Positions 21,452-29,732 of a stretch of 64,000 bases of DNA are shown piece after piece. The position numbers and the translations under genes are program-made. This stretch comes from Candidatus Saccharimonadota bacterium (lineage in GTDB: Bacteria > Patescibacteriota > Saccharimonadia > Saccharimonadales > Saccharimonadaceae): positions 186,001 to 250,000 of the forward strand of contig WRHJ01000001.1 of NCBI GenBank assembly GCA_009783305.1, written 5' to 3'. Each line of letters starts with the position of its first letter. The first letter of the stretch is position 1. The notes below the pieces were generated by a model that saw only the letters and a program-made list of their open reading frames with translations, was not told the DNA's origin and did no database searches.

Positions 21452-22139
21452 GATTATTTTAACGGTAGTTGTGGTAGTGTTTGTGGTGGCGCTGATTGTG
21501 TTCAATGCGAGCAATCCGGCTAAGCCGGATGCTCTGGCCTGGAACAGCTCGATGACGAAGGGTGATCCGGAGACCGGCAAGCATTTTGTGATGTATACGG
21601 ATGTTTTTTGCCCGTATTGCGACAAATTCAGTAATTCCCTGCATGCTAATGCGGAAGAATTTATGGAAAATTATATTGATAACGGCAAGGTGTATTATGA
21701 GGTGCGCGTGACGGATATTAATTTTCTATCAGGGCACTCGGTGAACAGCGAAGTGGGGGGTGAATCAGCTTATTGTGCGGCAAAACAGGATAAATTTTGG
21801 GGTTACTACAAGGCGTTGCTGGATAAGCTGTATGAAGATTGGCACTCTAACGGAATTGGGGTGAGCAAAGATGCAGAGAAGATCCCGAAACTGGATAATG
21901 ATTATTTTTATGAGATCGGAGAGGAGGCCGAGTTGGATGGCGAGGTGTTTAAAGCTTGCATCGAGAACCACGAAGCGCTGGATGAGCTGAATACTGCTAC
22001 GAGTAAGACGCAGAAGATCATCCCTGGTGGTATACCGTATTTTGTATTTGGCAACTATAAGGCGAGCGGATTTGATGGGAATTGGGATACGGACAATGAT
22101 TGGAAGCAGGCTCGATTAATGCTGGACGCCGGGCTATAA
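21438..22139 (+). CDS. DsbA-like thioredoxin-fold protein
   Basis: The 233-residue protein has an N-terminal membrane anchor (5-22) and a thioredoxin fold of the DsbA/DSBA-like type with the active site FCPYCDKF (about residue 57). A cis-Pro loop (GGIPYFVF) lies near residue 197. It should act outside the membrane, forming or isomerising disulphides in exported proteins, of which several Cys-containing examples lie in this window. A strong AAGGAGG ribosome binding site precedes the ATG at 21438, inside the end of the upstream membrane gene. Its 3' end overlaps the convergent methyltransferase gene by 6 nt. Confidence 0.88.
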   Translation: MGKVKIILTVVVVVFVVALIVFNASNPAKPDALAWNSSMTKGDPETGKHFVMYTDVFCPYCDKFSNSLHANAEEFMENYIDNGKVYYEVRVTDINFLSGHSVNSEVGGESAYCAAKQDKFWGYYKALLDKLYEDWHSNGIGVSKDAEKIPKLDNDYFYEIGEEAELDGEVFKACIENHEALDELNTATSKTQKIIPGGIPYFVFGNYKASGFDGNWDTDNDWKQARLMLDAGL

Positions 22140-22670
22140 CAGCTTCTGACGGCGAACAAATTCATAGATTGCGATAGCGCTGGCGCAGCCAACGTTGATG
22201 CTGCGGGTGGAACCAAGTTGTTCGATGTAATAGGTTTTAGTGGCGGCTTTTTGTAGTTCTTCTGAGATACCGTCGGATTCGGAGCCAAAAATAAGGATAG
22301 AATTGGGGGTGAATTTGGCGGATTTTAATGGTTTTGCTCCAGGGCAGTTATTTTCAATGGCGATTAGTTCCCTGTTTCTGGTTTGGCTGTCTGCGATAAA
22401 TTCGGCGGCAGTGGACCAGTGTTGGATATGGAGATATTTATCGGTAACCATGGCGCCGCGGCGATTGTATTTGCGCTTGCCGATGATGTGGACTTTGCTG
22501 ACGTTAAAGGCGTTGGCGTTACGGATGATGGTGCCGATATTGAAGTCATGCGCGAGGTTTTCGATGGCGATCTGCAGCGAAATACGGGTTTGGTCGAGAT
22601 CGGCGATAATTTCTTCGTTAGGAAGGCCTTTATATTTGTCGATCAGATTGCGGGTGTCGTGGGTATTCAT
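22134..22670 (-). CDS. SpoU/TrmH family RNA 2'-O-methyltransferase
   Basis: The 178-residue protein shows the three SPOUT motifs: HDFNIGTIIRNANAF (about residue 38), LIFGSESDGIS (about 125) and STRSINVGCASAIAIYEF (about 152). These build the trefoil-knot SAM site. The family methylates ribose 2'-OH in tRNA or rRNA; the length is close to TrmL/TrmH-type single-domain enzymes, and the target cannot be told from sequence. The -10 lies 6 nt from the ATG, interleaved with the promoter of the divergent gene. Confidence 0.9.
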   Translation of the reverse strand: MNTHDTRNLIDKYKGLPNEEIIADLDQTRISLQIAIENLAHDFNIGTIIRNANAFNVSKVHIIGKRKYNRRGAMVTDKYLHIQHWSTAAEFIADSQTRNRELIAIENNCPGAKPLKSAKFTPNSILIFGSESDGISEELQKAATKTYYIEQLGSTRSINVGCASAIAIYEFVRRQKLL

Positions 22671-22676
22671 GAAAAT

Positions 22677-22719
22677 ATTGTACCAATGTATTGACTTTTT
22701 TGCTAGTGTGTGATATAAT
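22677..22719. promoter_or_regulatory. Overlapping divergent promoters, both leaderless
   Basis: Minus strand: TGG-TACAAT (22677-22682), 6 nt before the methyltransferase ATG. Plus strand: TTGACT (22691-22696), 17 bp, TATAAT (22714-22719), 6 nt before the ATG at 22726. Confidence 0.75.
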
Positions 22720-22725
22720 GAGGTT

Positions 22726-22998
22726 ATGAATATATTGGAATATTTTTCTAGATTACATAAAGAGAAGCGCGAGCTGGCTCTTCTTGAGTGGACCTATCTG
22801 GTGATGGTGGTTATTTCCGTGCTGGTAGCCGGGATTTTTGCCTTGTTTAACCAGGCACTGGGTGTAGGTATTTTGATTGTGCCGTTAGTGGCGTTTATCG
22901 CTATGAGCATGAACGTGGTAGCGTGGGCGCTGATTAAATTGGCCGCAGACACCTTTTTGCCAAAAAAAGCAGACAAGAAACCTTTAAAAAAGAAGTAG
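22726..22998 (+). CDS. Small two-helix membrane protein
   Basis: The 90-residue protein has two membrane segments (about 24-44 and 50-72) and a Lys-rich C-terminus (PKKADKKPLKKK). No family is recognised. Its amber (TAG) stop is followed in the same frame by a further 66 codons before the next stop, containing a conserved-looking small zinc-ribbon-like ORF (see 23008). The expression signal is a near-consensus leaderless promoter. Confidence 0.7.
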   Translation: MNILEYFSRLHKEKRELALLEWTYLVMVVISVLVAGIFALFNQALGVGILIVPLVAFIAMSMNVVAWALIKLAADTFLPKKADKKPLKKK

Positions 22999-23007
22999 GG
23001 TGGCACT

Positions 23008-23199
23008 CTGAAAAAAACAAAAATACAAACAACGGAACCGAAAAAATGCTGGGTAAATGATACTCAGAAGGTTTGTTATGGTAGCCGAGAAGAGGCGGAA
23101 GGCGCCGCGCGGCTGGCCGAAGTTGAGCACGGTATAGAACCTAATTCGCTAACTGTTTATAAGTGCGAGTATGGCGAGCACTGGCATTTAGCGCATTAG
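23008..23199 (+). CDS. Small Cys/His-rich ORF without a normal start codon
   Basis: From a CTG at 23008 an open frame encodes about 63 residues ending in VYKCEYGEHWHLAH. Cys occurs in KKCW, KVCYG and YKCEYG. The pattern (Cys pairs, EEAEGAARLAEVEHG helix, terminal WHL) looks like a genuine small zinc-ribbon-type protein rather than random sequence. No ATG, GTG or TTG occurs in frame after the preceding TAG. It lies in the same frame as the 90-aa gene, so readthrough of that TAG, a CTG or ATA start with the nearby GGGTGG, or a local sequencing error (a run of seven A follows) are all possible. Confidence 0.5.
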   Translation: MKKTKIQTTEPKKCWVNDTQKVCYGSREEAEGAARLAEVEHGIEPNSLTVYKCEYGEHWHLAH

Positions 23200-23289
23200 T
23201 TTCTGTGTGGCGGCGGTTATGCTTGCCTCAAGTTCAAAATTACTGGTAAGATGAGGGCAACCGGGGGAGTTATTTTTTATGAAAGGTAG

Positions 23290-23943
23290 GTGATTGGCGT
23301 GAGCCAATACGAGAGTAAGCTGGTATTTCTTGATTTGGACGACATGACGCTTGATCTAAGGGGATCGATAATTCCATTTAACAATAAGTTTTTCGGGATC
23401 ACGATTACCCCGGAGCAGTATGCTGGAAATTGGCGAAATACACCGTGGGCGAGCAATTATAATTCTCAGGAAGAATATGACGTAATGATCAAGAACGAGT
23501 GGTGGCCCAGCGTCATAAAGGCAGGACTGTATGAGAATGTACGAGCTATGCCTGACGCGAGGCCTGTGCTGTTAAGACTGCAGAAATGTGGCGTGCCGTT
23601 CGCCGCGATAACCTCGCGACCGGAGAAGATCCAAAATGCAACCATGGTATGTCTGGAGCGAGAACTGGCGGACATCCAACTTCAAGATGTGGTTTTCATG
23701 GGAGATAGGGGGCATGGCGCTCCTAAAGGAGAGGTCGTAGCACAAATGGGTGGCGTCATGCTGATGGACGACGTATACGACCAAATAAAATCGGCAACTG
23801 ATTGCAGAGTTATGGGGTTGCTGTTTGGCAACGCACCAGACGTGATTGACGTGCAGGCGGATGAAGGAAATCTGTTATATCGCGCGAAGAATTGGCTGGA
23901 TGCCGAGTCGACGATATTACAGATGCTGGGAAATGCAGTGTGA
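23290..23943 (+). CDS. HAD-superfamily 5'-nucleotidase-like protein
   Basis: The product is about 217 residues and starts with GTG (23290, preceded by AAAGG); a second GTG at 23299 is possible. HAD motifs are visible: motif I FLDLDDMTLD (residue 13 on; the usual T/V at +4 is Met), motif II ITSRP (about 110), motif III Lys in GAPKGEVV (about 148) and motif IV LMDD (about 158). The layout resembles NT5C-type deoxyribonucleotidases. It precedes thyA, which fits a role in deoxynucleotide pool control, though the substrate is inferred. Confidence 0.75.
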   Translation: MIGVSQYESKLVFLDLDDMTLDLRGSIIPFNNKFFGITITPEQYAGNWRNTPWASNYNSQEEYDVMIKNEWWPSVIKAGLYENVRAMPDARPVLLRLQKCGVPFAAITSRPEKIQNATMVCLERELADIQLQDVVFMGDRGHGAPKGEVVAQMGGVMLMDDVYDQIKSATDCRVMGLLFGNAPDVIDVQADEGNLLYRAKNWLDAESTILQMLGNAV

Positions 23944-23964
23944 ATTACCTCCCTATCATAAAAG

Positions 23965-23992
23965 CCCTGGACTTGATTGGTCCAGGGTTTTT
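23965..23992 (+). terminator. Terminator after the HAD gene
   Basis: CCCTGGAC, 7-nt loop, GTCCAGGG, then TTTTTC. Confidence 0.85.
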
Positions 23993-24035
23993 CATGTATA
24001 CTTGAGATAAGGGTCGGGGGAAATTGGAGGTAATT

Positions 24036-24959
24036 GTGACGAAGTTTGACGAGCAGTATTTGGATCTCTGTCGGCGAATTTTGGAAGAGGGGGAGATAGT
24101 CCAGAATAATCCGAGTGTGGCAGATATGAAGCTGAAGAATAATGCTGGGACTAATTTCCCGAATCATCTAGCGCAAACTTTGGCGCCGATTACAACTTAT
24201 CGGTTGCCGCAACAGGTATTGAAGTTTGATTTGTCGGAAGAATTCCCAATTTTAACTAGCAAACATGTTGGTTTTAAAACCGCGGCGCTGGAAATGTTGT
24301 GGATTTATCAGGTGCAAAGCAATAAGGTGGCGTGGTTGCAGGAGCGCGGGATAAAGATTTGGAATGAGTGGGAAATCGATCAAAAAGGCATGTATCTTGG
24401 TAAAAAATTTGGAAAGAAGTGGGCGGGGACAATTGGCACGGCATACGGATGGATTGTAAAGCGGTATCAACTGACGCAGGGTTTGATCGAAACAATTAAA
24501 AATGATAGCAACAACCGACGGATGATTATGTCGTTGTGGCAGAACGAGTGGCTGCCGACAGCTGCCCTGCCGTCTTGTGTTTGGAACACGCAATGGAGCG
24601 TGACGGATGGACGACTGAACGTGATCGTGACAGTGCGCAGTAATGATGTGCCTTTGGGCATGCCGTTTAATGTATCGCAATACGCAACTTTGTGTTGCCT
24701 GCTAGCGCATGTTTGCGATTTGCAACCAGGACAAATGACCTACGTAATTAACGATGCGCATATTTATGAAAATCAGATTGGCGGGATTTGGCGCCAGATT
24801 CGGATGGCGGAGGAACAGGAGTTGCCGCCGGCGCCGAAGTTGTGGATTAATCCGGAAATTACGGACTTCTTTGAGTTTGATAATTCAAAAGAGCTGAAAG
24901 ATATTAAGTTAATTGGATATAAAAATCTCGGCAAGATTTCGATGCCGGTAGCAGTATAG
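24036..24959 (+). CDS. thyA: Thymidylate synthase ThyA
   Basis: The start is GTG at 24036 with GGAGG 5 nt upstream, giving about 307 residues. The family pattern includes the Arg pair in NNRRMIMSLW, the catalytic Cys in LPSCVWNTQW (about residue 180), RSNDVPLGMPFNVSQYA and the dUMP-binding HIYENQI. It converts dUMP to dTMP using methylene-tetrahydrofolate. The residue after the catalytic Cys is Val rather than the usual His, so the active-site loop is divergent. It is longer than the common 264-residue form. The neighbour is a nucleotidase-like HAD gene; no folA is seen. Confidence 0.93.
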   Translation: MTKFDEQYLDLCRRILEEGEIVQNNPSVADMKLKNNAGTNFPNHLAQTLAPITTYRLPQQVLKFDLSEEFPILTSKHVGFKTAALEMLWIYQVQSNKVAWLQERGIKIWNEWEIDQKGMYLGKKFGKKWAGTIGTAYGWIVKRYQLTQGLIETIKNDSNNRRMIMSLWQNEWLPTAALPSCVWNTQWSVTDGRLNVIVTVRSNDVPLGMPFNVSQYATLCCLLAHVCDLQPGQMTYVINDAHIYENQIGGIWRQIRMAEEQELPPAPKLWINPEITDFFEFDNSKELKDIKLIGYKNLGKISMPVAV

Positions 24960-24968
24960 TGAATTCAG

Positions 24969-25015
24969 AAAGAGTATTTCTCGCGATGTACTTATTGCGA
25001 GAAATACTCTTTTTG
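24969..25015. terminator. Long bidirectional terminator between thyA and rarA
   Basis: A perfect 16-bp stem (starting AAAGAGTATTTCTCGC) with a 12-nt loop, flanked by A and T runs. It serves thyA on the plus strand and rarA on the minus strand. Confidence 0.85.
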
Positions 25016-25023
25016 GGTTCTAT

Positions 25024-26211
25024 CTACGCTATCTTTTCGTCTTTGATTTCGTCGGGAAGATAGTTTTGGTCAAGATGAAATCCGGCGGTCCATTGTTGGC
25101 GTTGTCCAGATTTGGATTTGCCGAATCCCATGTCTTTCATCATCTTGGTGGGAGCGTTGCGCAGCCAAATTGGTACGGGAAGGCCCATAGTTTTGTGCGC
25201 CAGACTTTGGGCGCGACCCCAGGCATCATAACTTTCGCGGGATTTTTTGGCTTTAGCTAAAGCGTAGGCGACGTGACTCAAGATAATCCCGCCTTCCGGC
25301 ATACCGACGCGTTCGATGGCCATGAAGGCATCAGTGGCTAAACCAAGAGCGCCATTACCGGCTAGACCAATATCTTCGGAGGCAAAAATCACCATACGGC
25401 GAGCGATAAATTTGGGGTCTTCGCCGGCTTCGACCATGCGTGCCATGTAATACAAAGTTGCGTCGACGTCGCCGCCGCGCATCGATTTGATGAAAGCCGA
25501 GATATTGTCGTAATGATTGTCGCCTTTTTTGTCGTAGCCAGGGACTTTGCGGCCAGCGGCTTGTTTGACGGTTTGCTCGGTAACTTTTTTGGCGAGCGAC
25601 AAGGATAACTCTAAGTTGGATAGTGCAACGCGGGCGTCGCCGGCGGACAATTCGGCTAGATAATCAATGGCTTTTTTATCGACGCGGCTGGTAACTTTCT
25701 CTAGTTTGATGGCGCGTTTTAAAACTTGGACGATACCTTCATGGGTTAAGGCTTTGACGACGATGACGCGGCTGCGGGACAGGAGGGGGGAGATAATTTC
25801 AAAACTGGGGTTTTCGGTGGTGGCGCCAATCAGAGTGATGAGACCAGATTCGACGTGGGGCAGGAAAGCGTCTTGTTGAGCTTTGTTGAAACGGTGGATT
25901 TCGTCGACGAATAGGACGGTGCGGAGTTGTAAATTCCAGTTTTGACGGGCGATTTCAACAACTTTCTCAACGTCTTTTTTGCCGGATGTGACAGCGCTGA
26001 TTTCAATAAAATCAGCTTTGAATTCGTTAGCGATGATGCGCGCTAAAGTGGTTTTGCCGGTACCGGGCGGACCCCAAAAGACAATATTAACTGGCTCTTT
26101 ATTTTCAACAATTTTATTTAAGATTTTGCCATGGCCAATAATCTCATCTTGACCTACCACCTCCTCCAACTTTTTGGGCCGCATCCTCTCGGCCAGTGGC
26201 ACTCTGTTCAT
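25024..26211 (-). CDS. rarA: Replication-associated recombination protein RarA
   Basis: The 395-residue AAA+ ATPase has Walker [12 protein letters not shown] (about residue 51), Walker [10 protein letters not shown] (about 98), sensor 1 GATTENPSF and the conserved C-terminal clamp-loader-like domain ([22 protein letters not shown]). RarA (MgsA/WRNIP1 family) acts at stalled replication forks. A perfect TATAAT lies 7 nt before the ATG, immediately next to the stop codon of the nudix gene upstream, so rarA is transcribed from its own leaderless promoter. Confidence 0.95.
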   Translation of the reverse strand: MNRVPLAERMRPKKLEEVVGQDEIIGHGKILNKIVENKEPVNIVFWGPPGTGKTTLARIIANEFKADFIEISAVTSGKKDVEKVVEIARQNWNLQLRTVLFVDEIHRFNKAQQDAFLPHVESGLITLIGATTENPSFEIISPLLSRSRVIVVKALTHEGIVQVLKRAIKLEKVTSRVDKKAIDYLAELSAGDARVALSNLELSLSLAKKVTEQTVKQAAGRKVPGYDKKGDNHYDNISAFIKSMRGGDVDATLYYMARMVEAGEDPKFIARRMVIFASEDIGLAGNGALGLATDAFMAIERVGMPEGGIILSHVAYALAKAKKSRESYDAWGRAQSLAHKTMGLPVPIWLRNAPTKMMKDMGFGKSKSGQRQQWTAGFHLDQNYLPDEIKDEKIA

Positions 26212-26218
26212 GTCTTAT

Positions 26219-26224
26219 ATTATA
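26219..26224 (-). promoter_or_regulatory. rarA extended -10 box, leaderless
   Basis: TGA-TATAAT on the minus strand, 7 nt before the ATG and directly adjacent to the stop of the preceding gene. Confidence 0.65.
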
Positions 26225-26695
26225 TCATTTAATGACTTTGACGATTTTGCCGAGCAGTTTATAGTCGTCAGTAAATTTGAATCTGCCTTCGACTTTTTTA
26301 CCAGCGATAACTTGCGGCAGCCAATATTTGTCGTCGACCCACATTTTGTCGTAGGGGATTTGATCAACGGTGAACCACTCAGGTTCGATTTCTTCAGTCT
26401 CAATCAGTTCGCCTTGCCATTTTGTGCCTATGAAGCAGTGCATAATGGTTTGTTTGCGGGTACCTTTGTAAAACAAATCATCAAAGATAATGGTGGCAAC
26501 TTTTTCATATTGTGTCACTTTAACACCTATCTCTTCTTCAGTTTCGCGTACGGCGGCTTGTTCGACGGTCTCGCCAGGATCAACTTTGCCGCCAACGCCA
26601 TTGAGATAACCAGCACCAAAACCGCGTTTTTTGTGACCCAAGAGCACACGGTCGCCGTCGCGCAATATCATCCAGGTGACATGCATGGGGTCCAT
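26225..26695 (-). CDS. Nudix hydrolase, MutT-like
   Basis: About 156 residues from the ATG at 26695. The Nudix box is complete: GGKVDPGETVEQAAVRETEEEIGV (start about residue 36, in two parts GGKVDPGE and RETEEEIG). The opening LRDGDRVLLGHKKRGFGAGYLNG resembles 8-oxo-dGTP diphosphatases of the MutT/MTH1 type. It likely cleans oxidised nucleotides, though other NTP substrates are possible. The start is 2 nt after the galU stop, so it is co-translated with galU. Confidence 0.88.
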   Translation of the reverse strand: MDPMHVTWMILRDGDRVLLGHKKRGFGAGYLNGVGGKVDPGETVEQAAVRETEEEIGVKVTQYEKVATIIFDDLFYKGTRKQTIMHCFIGTKWQGELIETEEIEPEWFTVDQIPYDKMWVDDKYWLPQVIAGKKVEGRFKFTDDYKLLGKIVKVIK

Positions 26696-26697
26696 GA

Positions 26698-27534
26698 TTA
26701 TTCGCCGCAGACGACATTGTTGGCATGAAGCCAACCTTCGAGCGTGCCGCCGTCGAGATATTCGCCGGTGATGGGGAGGACGTGAATTTTACCTTGAGCC
26801 TTGATGTGCTCGATGATGGGATCAGTAATGAGATATTCTTGATCACGAGGGCCAAAATGATTTGAATTGTAGTAGTCGACGACGCGTTTTAATAGTTTGG
26901 CTGACATGACATATTTGCTGACATTGATAAAATTACTCGGGGCATCTTCCTTTTTAGGTTTTTCGTAGATACCGGTAAGAATACTGTCTTCGATTTTTAG
27001 TACGCCATACTTTTCAACCTCATCATGCGGAATTTCGACAGCCAGCAGGCCGGAATCTTCGGGGGTTTTGATTAGATCGATTAGGCGTTTTAGATCAGAG
27101 GAACCGTCACGATTATACATAAAATCGTCGCCCATGAGGACGGCGACTGGTTCATCAATCTTGAATTGCTCAACAACTTGGGCGACGGGAGCGGCGGTAC
27201 CGTAGCGAGTATCGACATCTTTTTGAGTAAAGAAGTGAATAGTCATGCCATTTGGTTTGGTCTCAACAATGGATAATTTATCTTCTTTGCCGCGAGCAAT
27301 GAGATATTTATTGAGCGTGGCGTTTTGTTCGTAGTAAGCTTTGACTTGACTGAAGGGTTTTTCGTCGATGACGATATAGACTTCTTTAATGCCAGCGCGG
27401 GCACAATCTTCAACCACATAATCAACAATGGGACGATTGCCGATGGGCAACATAGATTTTTCGATCACTTTAGTGATGGGCAGGCGGCGCGTGCCCCAAC
27501 CGGCGACAGGGATGATAGCTTTTTTGATTTCCAT
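26698..27534 (-). CDS. galU: UTP-glucose-1-phosphate uridylyltransferase
   Basis: At 278 residues this is typical GalU. The nucleotidyltransferase signature reads AGWGTRRLPITKVIEKSML (residue 11 on, usually AGLGTRFLPATK), with GDDFMYN (about 133) and the EYLITDPI region near the end. It makes UDP-glucose for surface glycans. A -10 (TGC-TAAAAT) overlaps the stop of the upstream gpmI gene, followed by a 25-nt leader with a GAGG site. Confidence 0.94.
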   Translation of the reverse strand: MEIKKAIIPVAGWGTRRLPITKVIEKSMLPIGNRPIVDYVVEDCARAGIKEVYIVIDEKPFSQVKAYYEQNATLNKYLIARGKEDKLSIVETKPNGMTIHFFTQKDVDTRYGTAAPVAQVVEQFKIDEPVAVLMGDDFMYNRDGSSDLKRLIDLIKTPEDSGLLAVEIPHDEVEKYGVLKIEDSILTGIYEKPKKEDAPSNFINVSKYVMSAKLLKRVVDYYNSNHFGPRDQEYLITDPIIEHIKAQGKIHVLPITGEYLDGGTLEGWLHANNVVCGE

Positions 27535-27559
27535 AAAAAACCTCGCTTAAGTTGGGTCT

Positions 27560-27565
27560 ATTTTA
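27560..27565 (-). promoter_or_regulatory. galU-nudix promoter (-10)
   Basis: TGC-TAAAAT on the minus strand, inside the last codons of gpmI. A 25-nt leader follows, unlike the leaderless promoters elsewhere. Confidence 0.5.
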
Positions 27566-29137
27566 GCATAATTCAATAATTGGCGGAAGCCAGTTGGGGT
27601 CGGGCTCGATACCGAGCAGAAGGCTGATAGTACTGGTAAGATTGGCGAGGCCAAAATCGCCTTCAGCCAGGCGATATTTATCACGATTTTCGGTATTATC
27701 AACAAAAACGCAGGGGACTTTATTAGAAGTATGGGCAGTTTTAGGCACGCCGTTTTCGTCCAACAGTTCTTCGGCATTGCCGTGATCAGCAGTAACGATG
27801 GCGATGCCGCCAAGCTTGTTGACGGCTTCAATGACGCGCTTGATAGAGAGATCAACGGCTTCGAGAGCAATAATGGTGGGTTCCATTTCCGAAAAATGTC
27901 CAACCATGTCACCGTTGGGATAATTAACACGCAAAAATTGATACTCGCCGCTCTCGATGGCAGCTAGAAGTTTATCGGTAATTTCAGCAGCCTTCATCCA
28001 GGGACGTGTATCAAATGGTTCAATATCAGAGAGGACTTCTTCATCGACTTCGCCCGAAGGTTTTTCATAACTATTGCCATTGAAATAATAAGTGACGTGG
28101 CCAAATTTAACGGTTTCGGAAATGGCATACTGTTTGATGTTATTTTCGGACAGAAATCGCGGTAGCGGGTGTTTAAACTCAATTGGGTTGACAATGGTGA
28201 GAGCGGGGACATGAGTGTCGGAGTTGTATTCGGTCATACCGGCGTAATAAACATGAGGACGGCGAACACGATCAAAGTATGGGAAATCATCGTAGGTAAA
28301 GGCCATAGAAATTTCGATGGCGCGATCAGCGCGAAAATCAATATAAATCACGCTGTCGTTGTCGTTGATGGTGCCAATGGGTTGACCATTTTCGGCGATA
28401 ACAAATGGCGGCATATACTGATCTTGGATTCCAGGATCTTCGGCGCGATAAGTTTCGATGGCTTCGGTAGCACTGATGAACTGCCGGCCTTCGCCCAGTA
28501 CATGAGTGTGCCAACCTTTTTCGACCATGCCCCAATCATTTTCGTAACGATCGGCAGTAATGACCATACGGCCGCCGCCGGAAGCGATTTTATAATCTGG
28601 GTCGCCTAGCTCATGGACAAAATTTTCAAAACGATTGATATATTTGGGTTCGCTTTGGGGCGGGACATCACGGCCGTCGACTAGGATGTGGACGCGGATG
28701 CGCTGGATGCCTTCGTCGTGGGCCTGTCGGATCATGGCTTCGAGGTGAGTAACGTTGCTGTGGTTGTTGCCGTCGGAGAAAATGCCCATGAAGTGCAGAG
28801 TTGAATTGTGATCTTTGACATTTTTGATGGCGTTTTGCCAAGTGGGCTCACCGAAAGCTTTACCGCCGATGATGGCTTCATCGACCAATTTAGTGCCTTG
28901 GGCAATGATTTCGCCTGCGCCTATAGCATTATGACCAACTTCGCTGTTGCCCATATCGCCGTCGGGAATACCGACGTAGCGGCCGCTAGCGCCCAGTTTA
29001 GTAAAAGGATAATCTTGGAAAAGATTATTGATGGTTTCAATACGTGCTTCTTTTAAGGCGTTGCCTTCAGTGCGATCGCTCAGTCCGACGCCGTCCATGA
29101 CAATTAATACCAATGGCCCATTGTATTTTATGCTCAT
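27563..29137 (-). CDS. gpmI: 2,3-bisphosphoglycerate-independent phosphoglycerate mutase
   Basis: The 524-residue protein has full GpmI length. Residues visible: metal-site VMDGVGLSD (about residue 14), catalytic Ser in GDMGNSEVGHNAIGAG (about 65), HILVDGRDVPPQS (about 150), the DFRADRA segment (about 265) and the metal-binding TADHGNAE (about 450). It interconverts 3- and 2-phosphoglycerate in lower glycolysis. An extended -10 lies 9 nt from the ATG. Confidence 0.96.
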   Translation of the reverse strand: MSIKYNGPLVLIVMDGVGLSDRTEGNALKEARIETINNLFQDYPFTKLGASGRYVGIPDGDMGNSEVGHNAIGAGEIIAQGTKLVDEAIIGGKAFGEPTWQNAIKNVKDHNSTLHFMGIFSDGNNHSNVTHLEAMIRQAHDEGIQRIRVHILVDGRDVPPQSEPKYINRFENFVHELGDPDYKIASGGGRMVITADRYENDWGMVEKGWHTHVLGEGRQFISATEAIETYRAEDPGIQDQYMPPFVIAENGQPIGTINDNDSVIYIDFRADRAIEISMAFTYDDFPYFDRVRRPHVYYAGMTEYNSDTHVPALTIVNPIEFKHPLPRFLSENNIKQYAISETVKFGHVTYYFNGNSYEKPSGEVDEEVLSDIEPFDTRPWMKAAEITDKLLAAIESGEYQFLRVNYPNGDMVGHFSEMEPTIIALEAVDLSIKRVIEAVNKLGGIAIVTADHGNAEELLDENGVPKTAHTSNKVPCVFVDNTENRDKYRLAEGDFGLANLTSTISLLLGIEPDPNWLPPIIELC

Positions 29138-29146
29138 AATAGCTTC

Positions 29147-29152
29147 AGTATA
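29147..29152 (-). promoter_or_regulatory. gpmI extended -10 box
   Basis: TGC-TATACT on the minus strand, 9 nt before the ATG. Confidence 0.55.
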
Positions 29153-29168
29153 GCATAAGCTTAGATTA

Positions 29169-29732
29169 TTAGTAGTCTATACCTATGATTGCTAAGCTGC
29201 CTTGATCATAAGGATGTTTGAGCTTAGTCATGCTAGTAGCATAATCGACGAGTGGCAACAGGTCTTTGGAGAAATTACGGCCTGTCAGACAAAGATGGGT
29301 GCTGGGATGACGAGTTTTGATCAAGGTCCTTAGTTGCGACTTGGTAAGCAGACCGTCGTGGACGGCGTTGTTAATTTCGTCGGCGATCACTAAGTCGTAA
29401 TCGCCAGATTGGGTACGAGTGAGGACATCTGCGTAAGTATCGGCAGCAGCTTTATGATGCTCGGCCTTGCTCACCTCTGTTAGCGGAGGTTTGACCTGCG
29501 CTTGATCTTTTGCGTAATAGAATCCCTTGCCGCCTTTATGGAGATATATTTTGCTGCCATAGATTTGTTGAAGAGCAGATAGAGTTTGGTCTTCGGATAC
29601 TGCCCAGGCTTTAATGAATTGGATGAACGCAACTTTAAAATCAGCGCCAAGCGCCCGCAAGGCAAGGCCCAAAGCAGCTTCGGTCTTCCCTTTTCCGTCG
29701 CCGGTAAAGACAATTACGCTTGATTGAGCCAT
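29169..29732 (-). CDS. cobO: Cob(I)alamin adenosyltransferase, CobA/BtuR type
   Basis: The 187-residue protein begins with the CobA/CobO/BtuR P-loop TGDGKGKTEAALGLALRA (residues 10-27) and includes the family Asp-Glu segment DLVIADEINNAVHDGLL (about 113) and LTGRNF (about 148). The enzyme transfers adenosine from ATP to cob(I)alamin, making adenosylcobalamin, the cofactor of the class II ribonucleotide reductase at the head of this operon. Its start overlaps the thioredoxin gene by 19 nt. No cobalamin synthesis gene is present, so it serves salvage. A small palindrome (29473-29490) lies inside the coding region. Confidence 0.92.
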   Translation of the reverse strand: MAQSSVIVFTGDGKGKTEAALGLALRALGADFKVAFIQFIKAWAVSEDQTLSALQQIYGSKIYLHKGGKGFYYAKDQAQVKPPLTEVSKAEHHKAAADTYADVLTRTQSGDYDLVIADEINNAVHDGLLTKSQLRTLIKTRHPSTHLCLTGRNFSKDLLPLVDYATSMTKLKHPYDQGSLAIIGIDY

